Below are positions 6,946 to 13,582 of a DNA stretch of 13,582 nucleotides, one piece after another. The notes below the pieces were generated by a model. The model saw nothing but the letters and a program-made list of their open reading frames with translations, ran no database searches and was not told where the DNA came from. Positions within the stretch are counted from its first letter, which is position 1; each line of letters begins with the position of its first letter. The position numbers were made by a program, and so were the translations under genes. Origin of the DNA: Desulfobacterales bacterium C00003106 (lineage in GTDB: Bacteria; Desulfobacterota; Desulfobacteria; Desulfobacterales; C00003106); NCBI GenBank assembly GCA_001751015.1, contig MAXM01000182.1, positions 1-13,582 of the forward strand, in the 5' to 3' direction.

Positions 6946-7506
6946 TTAATTCGCCCTTTCCACGTACTCACCAGTTCGCGTGTCCACCTTGATCTTGTCG
7001 CCTTCATTTACAAAAAGCGGCACACCAAGAGTATGCCCTGTTTCAAGTGTAGCCGGTTTTGTAGCGCCTGTTGCGGTATCACCTTTCAGTCCCGGTTCCG
7101 ATTGAGTTACGGTAAGCGTGACAAAATTCGGAAGCTCTATGGCTATCGGTTCACCATTATGCGTAAGCATCTTCACAACAGTATTTTCCAGAAGAAAGCT
7201 CCGGCAGTCCTCTATCTGTTCCTCTGTCAGAAATATCTGTTCGTACGTCTCGTTGTCCATCATGCAATACGTGTCACCGTCTTTGTACAGGTACTGCATC
7301 TCCTTTTCTTCGATATCCGGCCGTCCCACCTTCTCGCCCGAACGAAACGTCTGGTCTATGACACGTCCGTTGATCATGTTCTTCAGCTTTGTCCTCACAA
7401 ATGCCCCGCCTTTGCCGGGCTTTACATGAAGAAATTCCACCATCTGAAATGGTTTGCCGTCTATTTCTATCTTGAGTCCTTTTCTGAAATCCGATGTGCT
7501 GTACAT
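6946..7506 (-). CDS. efp: Translation elongation factor P
   Basis: 186 residues, the normal length. EF-P binds ribosomes stalled on consecutive prolines and speeds peptide bond formation. The N-terminal KOW-like domain carries the tip loop VKPGKGGAF with Lys32 at the site that is modified in many bacteria, so this is a lysine-type EF-P. OB domains follow. The C-terminal signature K-x-A-x4-G-x2-L-x-V-P-x2-V-x2-G is exact at 150-169. No modification enzyme (EpmA/EpmB or others) is encoded in this window, so whether Lys32 is modified cannot be said. The gene starts 18 bases after aroQ with AAAGGA and AGG sites upstream. The aroQ-efp order is a common bacterial arrangement. Confidence 0.96.
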   Translation of the reverse strand: MYSTSDFRKGLKIEIDGKPFQMVEFLHVKPGKGGAFVRTKLKNMINGRVIDQTFRSGEKVGRPDIEEKEMQYLYKDGDTYCMMDNETYEQIFLTEEQIEDCRSFLLENTVVKMLTHNGEPIAIELPNFVTLTVTQSEPGLKGDTATGATKPATLETGHTLGVPLFVNEGDKIKVDTRTGEYVERAN

Positions 7507-7524
7507 TGCCTGTTTCCATTCCTT

Positions 7525-8250
7525 TCATTTGATCAGTTCCGCTATGGCCCGCAGCGCAACAAGATAACCCTGCTTGCCCAATCCGGCTATCTGGGCCGTC
7601 ACAACAGCCGATGTCATTGACTTGTGACGAAATGGTTCCCTCTTGTAGATATTGGAAAGATGCACTTCGATAACAGGGATATCGAGAAGAAGGAGCGCGT
7701 CCCTTATTGCAATACTCGTATGCGTGTACGCAGCAGGATTTATGATTATTCCCCGGCACCCCTCTAATGCAGCCTGTATCCTGTCTACTATATCCCCCTC
7801 GTGATTCGACTGAAATGTCTCCACGGAAAGCCCCATCTCTTCACCGGCGGCAACAAGTTCTGCATTGATCTGATCTAACGTCGCTGTTCCGTAGATATCC
7901 TTTTCTCTCTTCCCGAGCATATTCAGATTGGGGCCATGAATCACCAGAACGCGATTTTGCTCCGATTCTTTCATTTTCAGTCTTCCCTTCTTGTCCTGAA
8001 TTGCAGACAGCCAGTTCTCAAGGGTCTTCAGCGCCCTTTCATCTGTTTTGCCCCCGCCCTGGCCCGTGCCTCCGGTCAGTTGTCTCTCAAGGTCCTCCAG
8101 CGTCTTTTCCAATTCGCGATTCGCCGGATCCATGAGGCGGAGCTTTCGATAAATCGATAGCCCCTTTTCCGGAAAGCCCTGCCTGACATACAACCTCGCG
8201 AGCGTTTCCGTCGGCATTTCCTCGAAGTATTCTTCCTCTTTTTCTCCCAT
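7525..8250 (-). CDS. aroQ: TPR-like N-terminal extension fused to type II 3-dehydroquinate dehydratase
   Basis: AroQ dehydrates 3-dehydroquinate to 3-dehydroshikimate in the shikimate pathway in the cytoplasm. Using ATG 8250 the protein has 241 residues. A TPR-like segment (about 13-60: ETLARLYVRQGF..GLSIYRKLRLMDPANRELEKTLEDL) and a Gly-rich linker precede a complete AroQ of about 149 residues starting at Met93. Active-site features: HGPNLNMLG (105-113), Arg115, catalytic Tyr120, SNHEGD (148-152), Asn171 in NPAAYTHTS, His197 in EVHLSN, and Arg208. Type II dehydroquinases are normally about 145-150 residues, so the extension is unusual. A good ribosome site precedes Met93 (ATG 7974), so free AroQ may also be made. 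The frame is open to 8370, but the extra 40 residues run over AT-rich DNA and look non-coding. First gene of the efp/exporter cluster. Confidence 0.88.
   Translation of the reverse strand: MGEKEEEYFEEMPTETLARLYVRQGFPEKGLSIYRKLRLMDPANRELEKTLEDLERQLTGGTGQGGGKTDERALKTLENWLSAIQDKKGRLKMKESEQNRVLVIHGPNLNMLGKREKDIYGTATLDQINAELVAAGEEMGLSVETFQSNHEGDIVDRIQAALEGCRGIIINPAAYTHTSIAIRDALLLLDIPVIEVHLSNIYKREPFRHKSMTSAVVTAQIAGLGKQGYLVALRAIAELIK
7972..7991 (-). promoter_or_regulatory. Internal ribosome binding site and ATG for stand-alone AroQ
   Basis: On the minus strand AGAAGGGAAGA (7991-7981) is followed, six bases later, by ATG (7974-7972), in frame with aroQ. Translation from here gives a 149-residue protein of ordinary AroQ length. 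By contrast the upstream start at 8250 has only a weak GGA. The site therefore argues for a second, shorter product or for an ancestral gene border. Confidence 0.55.
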
Positions 8251-8395
8251 TTCGCAATCCGCTTGAATCACCCGCCTGCGGCGTGACTCTTTTTGAAAAA
8301 ATCCGTGTAATCCCGCCTTTAAATTAAAAAAATAACACAAAATATCCCTCATGGGAAGAAAGCTTTGCACAACACGACATTTCTTGAGAAGATCG

Positions 8396-8420
8396 AGGCT
8401 GCAAACCCGCTCCTACAAGC
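8396..8420 (-). repeat. REP-like half palindrome (TTGTAGGAGCGGGTTTGCAG type)
   Basis: On the minus strand the stretch reads GCTTGTAGGAGCGGGTTTGC and onward, resembling one arm of the interspersed TGTAGGAGCGGGTTT repeats of many proteobacterial genomes. Only one arm is present, so it would be a decayed or partial copy. It lies in the 214-base divergent gap (8251-8464) that must hold the promoters of both the aroQ cluster and the symporter gene. A stretch at 8310-8345 in the same gap is AT-rich. Confidence 0.3.
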
Positions 8421-8427
8421 TTTTGTA

Positions 8428-8456
8428 TTGACTAAGCGAAACCGGCATTGTAAACC
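8428..8456 (+). promoter_or_regulatory. Possible promoter of the symporter gene
   Basis: TTGACT (8428-8433) and TAAACC (8451-8456) are 17 bases apart. The -10 matches only 3 of 6 positions. If used, the transcript would start almost at the ATG (8465), which also lacks a good ribosome site, so a nearly leaderless message is possible. Confidence 0.25.
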
Positions 8457-8464
8457 TTGACAGG

Positions 8465-9850
8465 ATGGACATTGCAAATATAATAACGAGAATCGACGGA
8501 TATATCTGGGGCGCTCCGCTGATGATCCTCCTGGTGGGGACAGGGCTTTATCTTACGCTGCGCACCTCATTCATTCAGTTCCGCGCCTTCGGCCATGGGG
8601 TGAAGGTCCTGCGGGGAACCTTTGACAGACAGGATGATCCCGGAGAGATCAGCCATTTCCGCGCCCTTTCGGCCGCGCTGTCTGCAACCATAGGCACCGG
8701 AAACATCGTGGGTGTTGCCGCCGCTATCCTCGTAGGTGGTCCTGGCGCGGTTTTCTGGATGTGGATCACAGCCATAGTGGGAATGGCCACCAAATTCGGA
8801 TGTTGTGCGCTTTCCGTGCACTTTCGAAGGATCGATGAATCGGGCGAGGCCCATGGCGGCCCTATGTACTATATTGAGATGGGCATGGGCCCCTCTTTCA
8901 AATGGCTCGCAGTCCTCTTCGCCATGTTCACGGCGGCAGCAAGCCTGGGGATCGGGAACATGTTCCAGATCAACAATCTTGCAGCCGCGGTCAATACGCT
9001 CCTCTATGGCCATGACCTTCAATCCACGCACACCGTTAACCTGACAGTGGGGATAGTGACCGCATCCGCGGTTGCCCTTGTCATCCTCGGGGGGGTCAAA
9101 CGGATCGCTGGCGTTGCAAGCAGAATCGTCCCTTTTATGTGCGTCTTCTACATACTGGCAGGCCTTCTCATCCTGCTGCTAAATTCAGCAGCCATCCCGC
9201 ACGGATTAGCGCTCATCTTTCAATCGGCCTTTTCAGCGCCGGAATCGGTCGCAGGAGGTCTCCTGGGCGGAGTCATCCGTTCCGGCGTTGCCCGCGGTCT
9301 TTTTTCCAATGAGGCGGGCCTTGGTTCCGCGGCAATCGCCCACGGCGCAGCACGAACCAGGGAGCCCATTCGTGAGGGGATCGTGGCCATGCTTGGTCCG
9401 TTTATCGACACCATTGTTGTCTGCACCATTACCGCCCTCGTTATTATATGCACAGGGGCCTACGAGACCGTGGCCGTCAAGGGAAAACTCACAAGCGCCG
9501 CCTTTGAGATGGGCCTCCCCGGGTCAGGGAAGCTGGTTTCCTTTGCCATTATCTTTTTTGCTTTTTCCACGCTTCTCTCATGGTCCTACTATGGAGACAG
9601 GGCTGTTGATTATCTCTTTGGCAAAAAGGCGGTTCTTCCTTATCGCCTGGTCTATGTCGGTTTTGTGATCCTCGGGTCTGTTATCCATCTGAATGTTGTA
9701 ATAGACTTCTGTGATGCCATGAACGGGCTGATGGCCATTCCCAATCTCATCGCCCTGATCACACTCACACCTCTTCTCGTATCATTGATGCACGACTATA
9801 TGAAGCGGATGAAGGCTGAAAAACACTTGTATAGACCTTCACCTAAATAA
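8465..9850 (+). CDS. Sodium:alanine/glycine symporter, AGCS family
   Basis: This is a 461-residue inner-membrane transporter of the alanine-or-glycine:cation symporter family (LeuT-type fold), which imports Ala or Gly with Na+. It opens with the family-typical DGYIWGAPLMILLVGTGLYLT. It carries the exact family signature GGPGAVFWMWITAIVG (91-106), and GTGNIVGVAAAI just before it. A later conserved block is ARGLFSNEAGLGSAAIAHGAA. About ten to eleven hydrophobic helices span the protein and the length is normal. The ATG at 8465 matches the usual N-terminus, though only a weak AGG precedes it. The gene runs divergently from the aroQ cluster and 135 bases ahead of the outer-membrane protein gene. 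The exact amino acid substrate is inferred from the family. Confidence 0.93.
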   Translation: MDIANIITRIDGYIWGAPLMILLVGTGLYLTLRTSFIQFRAFGHGVKVLRGTFDRQDDPGEISHFRALSAALSATIGTGNIVGVAAAILVGGPGAVFWMWITAIVGMATKFGCCALSVHFRRIDESGEAHGGPMYYIEMGMGPSFKWLAVLFAMFTAAASLGIGNMFQINNLAAAVNTLLYGHDLQSTHTVNLTVGIVTASAVALVILGGVKRIAGVASRIVPFMCVFYILAGLLILLLNSAAIPHGLALIFQSAFSAPESVAGGLLGGVIRSGVARGLFSNEAGLGSAAIAHGAARTREPIREGIVAMLGPFIDTIVVCTITALVIICTGAYETVAVKGKLTSAAFEMGLPGSGKLVSFAIIFFAFSTLLSWSYYGDRAVDYLFGKKAVLPYRLVYVGFVILGSVIHLNVVIDFCDAMNGLMAIPNLIALITLTPLLVSLMHDYMKRMKAEKHLYRPSPK

Positions 9851-9864
9851 TTGCACGGCGTTAA

Positions 9865-9893
9865 TTGACAAAGGCAGGGCATATTGTTATGGG
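9865..9893 (+). promoter_or_regulatory. Candidate promoter of the YfaZ-like gene
   Basis: A perfect TTGACA (9865-9870) is followed after 17 bases by TATGGG (9888-9893), with a TG-n extended -10 motif (9885-9887). The leader would be about 85 bases. This suggests the outer-membrane gene is transcribed separately from the symporter. No clear terminator was seen between them. Confidence 0.42.
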
Positions 9894-9985
9894 AAAGATA
9901 TAGAGCAAACTGACATGTTTGATTGTCAAAGACTGTTTTTCAAAAATTCAAGCGTCTTTATTAAGGGCTCGCTAAGGAGAAATAC

Positions 9986-10636
9986 ATGAAAAAGATAACA
10001 GGATTAGTCTTGTTTGTGACAATACTCATTGCAACTGCATCTTTTGCAGAGACCTACTCTGACGACATGTATACAGATGAGCCAAAGACCGCATCCTCCA
10101 AAGAGACCTTCCTCGCTGCTCTATATGCAAACGACTCGAGCCTGGAAACCAGATTTGATTATAAACGTGATTTCGACCCGGGCTCCCTGATAGCCGGATT
10201 TGGCGCAATATGGCACGAAAACAACAAGAAATATGACATGTATGACCTAATGGCGGGCATGGAAAGTGAAGCGCTGACAACCGGCCTCAGATTCGCTTTG
10301 GGCATCAAGGGATTGCTCGGAGATGCAAAAAAGGCCGATCTGGATGGCGATCTGTTGGCCCTCGGCTTTCTTGTCTCAGCAAGCTATGACCTCCCCGAAA
10401 TGATAACGCCAATTCCCACTCAGGTCTATGCAAGCTTCTGCATGGCTCCCGGACCCCTCTGTTATCAAGACTCAAAGAGCTACCGCGATGTCAATGCAGG
10501 CATGGATTTTTATATCATAGAAAGGGCCGCGATCGTTCTCAGGTACAAGTACCTTCGAGTCCATTTTGATGAAAGCGTCAGCAACTGGAGGTTCTCGGAC
10601 GAGAGTGTGTTTCTCGGTTTCAAGCTGAAGTTCTAA
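9986..10636 (+). CDS. YfaZ-like outer-membrane beta-barrel protein
   Basis: 216 residues. A clear signal peptide (KK followed by a hydrophobic core) has a likely cut after ATASFA (A21/E22). The mature part consists of alternating amphipathic strands, for example LIAGFGAIWH, LTTGLRFALGIKG, LALGFLVSASYDL, TQVYASFCMAPG, VNAGMDFYII and AIVLRYKYLRVHFD. It ends in VFLGFKLKF with a terminal Phe, the usual signal for barrel insertion. The GxGIKGLLGD...DGDLLALGF pattern and the final R-Y-x-Y segment fit the YfaZ family, whose role is unknown. AAGGAG lies 8 bases before the ATG. The gene ends directly at a 148-base palindromic element. Barrel type is confident; the YfaZ label is by eye. Confidence 0.72.
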   Translation: MKKITGLVLFVTILIATASFAETYSDDMYTDEPKTASSKETFLAALYANDSSLETRFDYKRDFDPGSLIAGFGAIWHENNKKYDMYDLMAGMESEALTTGLRFALGIKGLLGDAKKADLDGDLLALGFLVSASYDLPEMITPIPTQVYASFCMAPGPLCYQDSKSYRDVNAGMDFYIIERAAIVLRYKYLRVHFDESVSNWRFSDESVFLGFKLKF

Positions 10637-10784
10637 GGAACGGGGACGGAATAACTTCCCCAAGTAGGCGCATAGATTTGGGTCAAATTTGTTCGATTTC
10701 AAATCACAAAATGGGATTTGAGATCGGGCAAAGGTGGCCTGAAGCTGTGATGCATAGTTGAGGAAGTTATTTCGTCCCCGTTCC
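10637..10784. mobile_element. 148-base palindromic MITE-like or REP-like element with internal hairpin
   Basis: Terminal inverted repeats of 23 bases (10637-10659 and 10762-10784) match with one mismatch; the outer sequence is GGAACGGGGACG. Inside is an 18-pair stem (10688-10705 with 10715-10732, three G-T pairs) around a 9-base loop. There is no open reading frame of note. TAA occurs directly on both sides (10634-10636 and 10785-10787), a possible 3-base target duplication. The element fills the gap between two convergent genes exactly and could also act as a two-way terminator. No transposase is present, so movement would have to be in trans. Confidence 0.55.
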
Positions 10785-13471
10785 TAATCGCTCTCCGGCT
10801 TTGTGGTGACTGTAAGGGCATGCCCAAAGAGCCTTTTCGCCACCCGCTGGACGTCAGAGGCAGTAACATTGCGTATCATCTCCGCATAATGTTGATCATA
10901 ATCATGGCCCAGACCCACAAGTTGATTTGCGACATCCCTTCGCGCCTGCGCTCCGTTTGTCTCAAGAGACATCTCATGCATTGTAATGCACATTGACTTG
11001 GCCCGCCTGAGGGTCTCTTCGTCAATTGTTTGCTCTTGGATCAGCTTGAATTTCTCCTTTATGACGGCAAGCACGGTATCGTAATTGGCCGGGGTAGTCT
11101 GTGCAATCGCCCCGAAGTATCCCGCATCTATTCCGTATGCGGGATAGGCATGCACATAGTACACGAGACTCTGCTCTCCCCCTCTCAATGCATCATGAAG
11201 CCATCCGCTCGGGTATCCTATCCCTGAAAGAACAGCATCGATTACATCCGCTGCCGGCCTCTCCTTATCATACAGAGTCAAGCCGTTGTATCCCACGAAT
11301 ATTGCAGCGGAGGTCTTCTGATTTGTCTTTGTAATCAGCCTGTCTTCGGCGATATTTTCCGTTTCCATCTCTATGACCGGTTCTGACATCCTTTGCGGCT
11401 GAAAATCAGAAAAAACATCTTCGACCTTTCTTGCGGCGTCTTTGGGATCTATATCGCCATAAACCCCAAGGACCGCGTTGTTCGGCATGATTATACCCTG
11501 GTAGAACTCCATGATCTTTTCCCGGTCAATGCCTTTGATCGCATCCGCGGTTCCAAGGCTGTCATTCCGGTAAGGGTGCTTTGCATAATAGTGTCTTCGA
11601 AAAAGGCGCTGTATTTCAGCAACCCAGGCTTCATCGATCCGCTCGATCTCAGCAAGGGTGTCTTTGCGCTGTTTTTCGATCTCATCTTCGGGGAAAACCG
11701 GATGCATCACTACATCCGCCAGCAGCTCCAGCGCCCTGTCAAAATCTTCCTTTAATACGGATACGCTTACAGAAACGGCGTTTCTGCCCGACCCGGAAGA
11801 GATGGAACCTCCCACATCCTCAATCTCACAGGCTATTTCATCCTTGGTACGTGTACGGGTCCCTTTGGTCAAGAGAGATGCCATGAATCGGGATATGCCG
11901 GGCATATCGGCCGGTTCGAAACGTAGGCCTCCTTTTGACATGAAGTAAAAGGTCACTATCGGGACTGCGGGGTTTCTTTTCAAAAGAAGCGTCATCTGAT
12001 TCGACAGTCTCTTTTCTATTACCCCATACTTTTTTTCACCGGCAAGGCTCACATCTGCTCTTTCTTCAGACACAGCGTCGGACGCGGGCGTAAGCACGGC
12101 TATGGTCAACGCATCTTTTCGAAAATACTTTCTTGCCGCATCCCGGCAGTCTTCTGCTGTCACCGCATTGATACGTTCCACATACCTGTCGCTGAAATAC
12201 GGGTCGCCTGCTGTTATCCAGTCAGACGCCAGTCGACGCATCTGGCTTGCCGCGGATTGACCGGCAAAGACGTGAGCGGCTGCGACCTTTTTCCTGGCCC
12301 GCTCCAGGGCCGCGTCATCCACGCCTCTTTCCCGGATACGGTCAAGGACTTCCCATACCGCGTCAATGGCAGGGTCCACGTCTTTCTGATCCAGACTCAT
12401 TGATACAAGAAACTGGCCGGCGGCAAAACCGGGTGTCCAGCTTGAGGCATCTATTGATAGCACCAGCTCTTTTTCATCTTTTACCGCCCGGTAAAGCGCT
12501 GATGTCCGCCCATCCCCGAGGATAACCGCCAGGACGTCGAGAGGATAAAGATCAGGATCGCAAAGCGGGACGGTTCGAAACCCCATCTTTACGCGGGTAA
12601 CTTTCGCTATGGGGAAGGATTTTTCAACCCTTCGCTCAAAAAGCTGTCCCGGCTCATCTCCAAGAAAAGAAGGAGGACAGGTGGTCTCTTTCAACGAACC
12701 GGCAAGGGAGAGAAGCTCAACCAGCGCATCTTCCTTGTCAACATCGCCCACAACAGTGACGACCAGATTTGCCGGTGTATACCACCGCGAATAATAGGCT
12801 TCCAGGTCATCTTTGTTCATTTGGAGAAAAACATCTCTTTCACCGATAACCGGGACGCGAACCGGGTGCCTGAGGTATGCGGTCTTCATGAAAAGGTACC
12901 ACAAAACCCTCTGGGGGTCGTTTTCACCTAACTGGAACTCCTGCAGTATGACAGGCTTTTCCCTCATGTATTCCGTCTCGTTGAATTGACAGTCCGTGAC
13001 GGTCTCGATGAGCACGGAAAGCGCATCCTTGTAGTGTTCTTTTGTCGTATTGATAAAATATGCGGTCCGGTCATAAGAGGTGTACGCATTGCTCGCTCCT
13101 CCCATTGCCTGAACCGCCTGTTTGATTTCGGCCTCTGTGCGCTTTGATGTTGTGCCGCCGGAGACCACGTGTTCCAGATAGTGGGAAAGCCCTGCTCCTG
13201 TTTTTTCTCCTTCGTATATCGATCCTGTCCTGACCATGACCTGGCAGCCTACGCAATCTGAAGAACGGCTTTCGCGGATAAGGATGGTCAGACCGTTTTT
13301 GAGCACCGCAAAAAGGTCTGATTCCCTTGACGGGAGAATCCGTTCTATGCGGGGATCAGAAAGAACGTCGGCAGAGACAGAGACAGGCCCTGACCCGAAA
13401 CCGGCAAGCAGAACAGCAAGAAAAAGAATACGCATCTTGAATGTCCGTTTAACATGTATCTTCATGGTCAT
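10784..13471 (-). CDS. Exported M16 (pitrilysin/insulinase) zinc metalloprotease
   Basis: 895 residues: two M16 halves joined in one chain, as in PqqL-type proteins. A signal peptide (MRILFLAVLLAGFGSGPVSVSA, cut near A34) predicts a periplasmic or envelope location. The N-terminal half holds the inverted zinc motif HYLEH (H97, catalytic E100, H101) with the third ligand E178 in VILQEF, 77 residues on. The C-terminal half lacks HxxEH, as expected, but keeps the substrate-binding R...Y element (R763 in LRGGEQ, Y771/Y772). A C-x2-C pair (C73, C76) just before the active site is uncommon. These enzymes cut small peptides. The frame is open to GTG 13492, but GGAGGAGG sits 4 bases before ATG 13471 and decides the start. 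The stop overlaps the end of the palindromic element. Confidence 0.92.
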   Translation of the reverse strand: MTMKIHVKRTFKMRILFLAVLLAGFGSGPVSVSADVLSDPRIERILPSRESDLFAVLKNGLTILIRESRSSDCVGCQVMVRTGSIYEGEKTGAGLSHYLEHVVSGGTTSKRTEAEIKQAVQAMGGASNAYTSYDRTAYFINTTKEHYKDALSVLIETVTDCQFNETEYMREKPVILQEFQLGENDPQRVLWYLFMKTAYLRHPVRVPVIGERDVFLQMNKDDLEAYYSRWYTPANLVVTVVGDVDKEDALVELLSLAGSLKETTCPPSFLGDEPGQLFERRVEKSFPIAKVTRVKMGFRTVPLCDPDLYPLDVLAVILGDGRTSALYRAVKDEKELVLSIDASSWTPGFAAGQFLVSMSLDQKDVDPAIDAVWEVLDRIRERGVDDAALERARKKVAAAHVFAGQSAASQMRRLASDWITAGDPYFSDRYVERINAVTAEDCRDAARKYFRKDALTIAVLTPASDAVSEERADVSLAGEKKYGVIEKRLSNQMTLLLKRNPAVPIVTFYFMSKGGLRFEPADMPGISRFMASLLTKGTRTRTKDEIACEIEDVGGSISSGSGRNAVSVSVSVLKEDFDRALELLADVVMHPVFPEDEIEKQRKDTLAEIERIDEAWVAEIQRLFRRHYYAKHPYRNDSLGTADAIKGIDREKIMEFYQGIIMPNNAVLGVYGDIDPKDAARKVEDVFSDFQPQRMSEPVIEMETENIAEDRLITKTNQKTSAAIFVGYNGLTLYDKERPAADVIDAVLSGIGYPSGWLHDALRGGEQSLVYYVHAYPAYGIDAGYFGAIAQTTPANYDTVLAVIKEKFKLIQEQTIDEETLRRAKSMCITMHEMSLETNGAQARRDVANQLVGLGHDYDQHYAEMIRNVTASDVQRVAKRLFGHALTVTTKPESD

Positions 13472-13474
13472 GAC

Positions 13475-13485
13475 ACCTCCTCCAA
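13475..13485 (-). promoter_or_regulatory. Strong Shine-Dalgarno deciding the M16 protease start
   Basis: The minus strand carries GGAGGAGG four to five bases before ATG 13471. It lies inside the longer open frame starting at GTG 13492, making the longer form unlikely. A second ATG (13465) is close behind. Confidence 0.7.
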
Positions 13486-13520
13486 TCTTCACGCTCCGGC
13501 AGTTGCCTACTGAAGTTAGC

Positions 13521-13582
13521 GGGTTCAGGGTTCAGGGTTCAGGGTTCAGGGTTCAGGGTTCAGGGTTCAGGGTTCAGGGTTC
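13521..13582 (+). repeat. Perfect GGGTTCA heptamer tandem array, running off the window
   Basis: Sixty-two bases of unbroken period-7 repeat: eight complete GGGTTCA units plus six bases of a ninth, with no mismatch. It starts 35 bases upstream of the protease ribosome site, so the protease promoter must lie within or beyond it. Each unit contains GGG, so four neighbouring units could make a G-quadruplex on the plus strand. The true length is unknown because the window ends inside it. Confidence 0.95.

Noticed and set aside
6616..7620. Open plus-strand frame of 334 codons opposite efp and the coiled-coil gene
   Set aside because: It is antisense to efp, which carries an exact family signature, and its translation is low-quality and cysteine- and histidine-rich with no recognisable domain.
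8251..8370. Forty extra N-terminal codons of the aroQ frame
   Set aside because: The DNA is AT-rich and promoter-like, the peptide (LCYFFNLKAG..KESRRRR) looks non-coding, and ATG 8250 sits just before the conserved TPR-like part.
9929..9965. Hairpin terminator between the symporter and YfaZ-like genes (AAAGAC...GTCTTT)
   Set aside because: The stem is only six pairs, AT-rich, with a loop of about 20 bases, and no proper T-tract follows.
13521..13582. CRISPR array or a eukaryote-type chromosome end
   Set aside because: The unit is 7 bases with no spacers, which excludes CRISPR. The neighbouring genes are plainly bacterial and nothing else suggests a linear replicon end; the array is better read as a bacterial heptamer repeat.

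Overview
The window looks like chromosomal DNA of a Gram-negative anaerobe, most likely a member of the Desulfobacterota (the former Deltaproteobacteria). This is an inference. It rests on the mid-range base composition, the cell-envelope proteins (a predicted outer-membrane barrel and an exported M16 protease), good Shine-Dalgarno sites, and lineage-style gene types such as a YkgJ cysteine-cluster protein, TPR proteins and an aroQ-efp pair. There is no rRNA, tRNA, phage, CRISPR or transposase gene here.

Layout. Positions 1-206 are non-coding and filled with G-rich and C-rich degenerate heptamer repeats in inverted orientation. Next come two overlapping plus-strand genes: a YkgJ-type cysteine-cluster protein (207-893) and a small charged protein (886-1275). 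A hairpin at 1272-1317 separates them from a minus-strand TPR protein (1334-1954), which has its own putative promoter. From 8250 down to 2101 runs a compact minus-strand cluster transcribed as: TPR-3-dehydroquinase fusion (aroQ), elongation factor P (efp), a two-TM coiled-coil protein with a RelE-like C-terminus, and the two halves of an asymmetric MdlA/MdlB-type (TM287/288-type) ABC exporter. Spacings are from 2 to about 27 bases, so a single operon is likely. On the plus strand follow an AGCS-family sodium:alanine/glycine symporter (8465-9850) and a YfaZ-like outer-membrane protein (9986-10636). A 148-base palindromic element (10637-10784) sits exactly between the stop codons of that gene and a convergent, exported M16 zinc protease (10784-13471). 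The window ends inside an almost nine-copy GGGTTCA array located 5' of the protease gene. No gene-free stretch exceeds about 215 bases.

How the genes may work together. The aroQ-efp pairing is a housekeeping association (shikimate pathway and translation of proline-rich stretches). The coiled-coil protein has the topology of a membrane receptor: periplasmic domain, two TM helices, cytoplasmic coiled coil, output-like domain. Its tight coupling to the exporter hints that it senses or supports something connected to export. That link is inference only. No complete new defence or mobile system is visible. The least explained elements are the RelE-like receptor protein, the TPR-AroQ fusion with an internal ribosome site, the heptamer repeat family, and the 148-base inserted palindrome.
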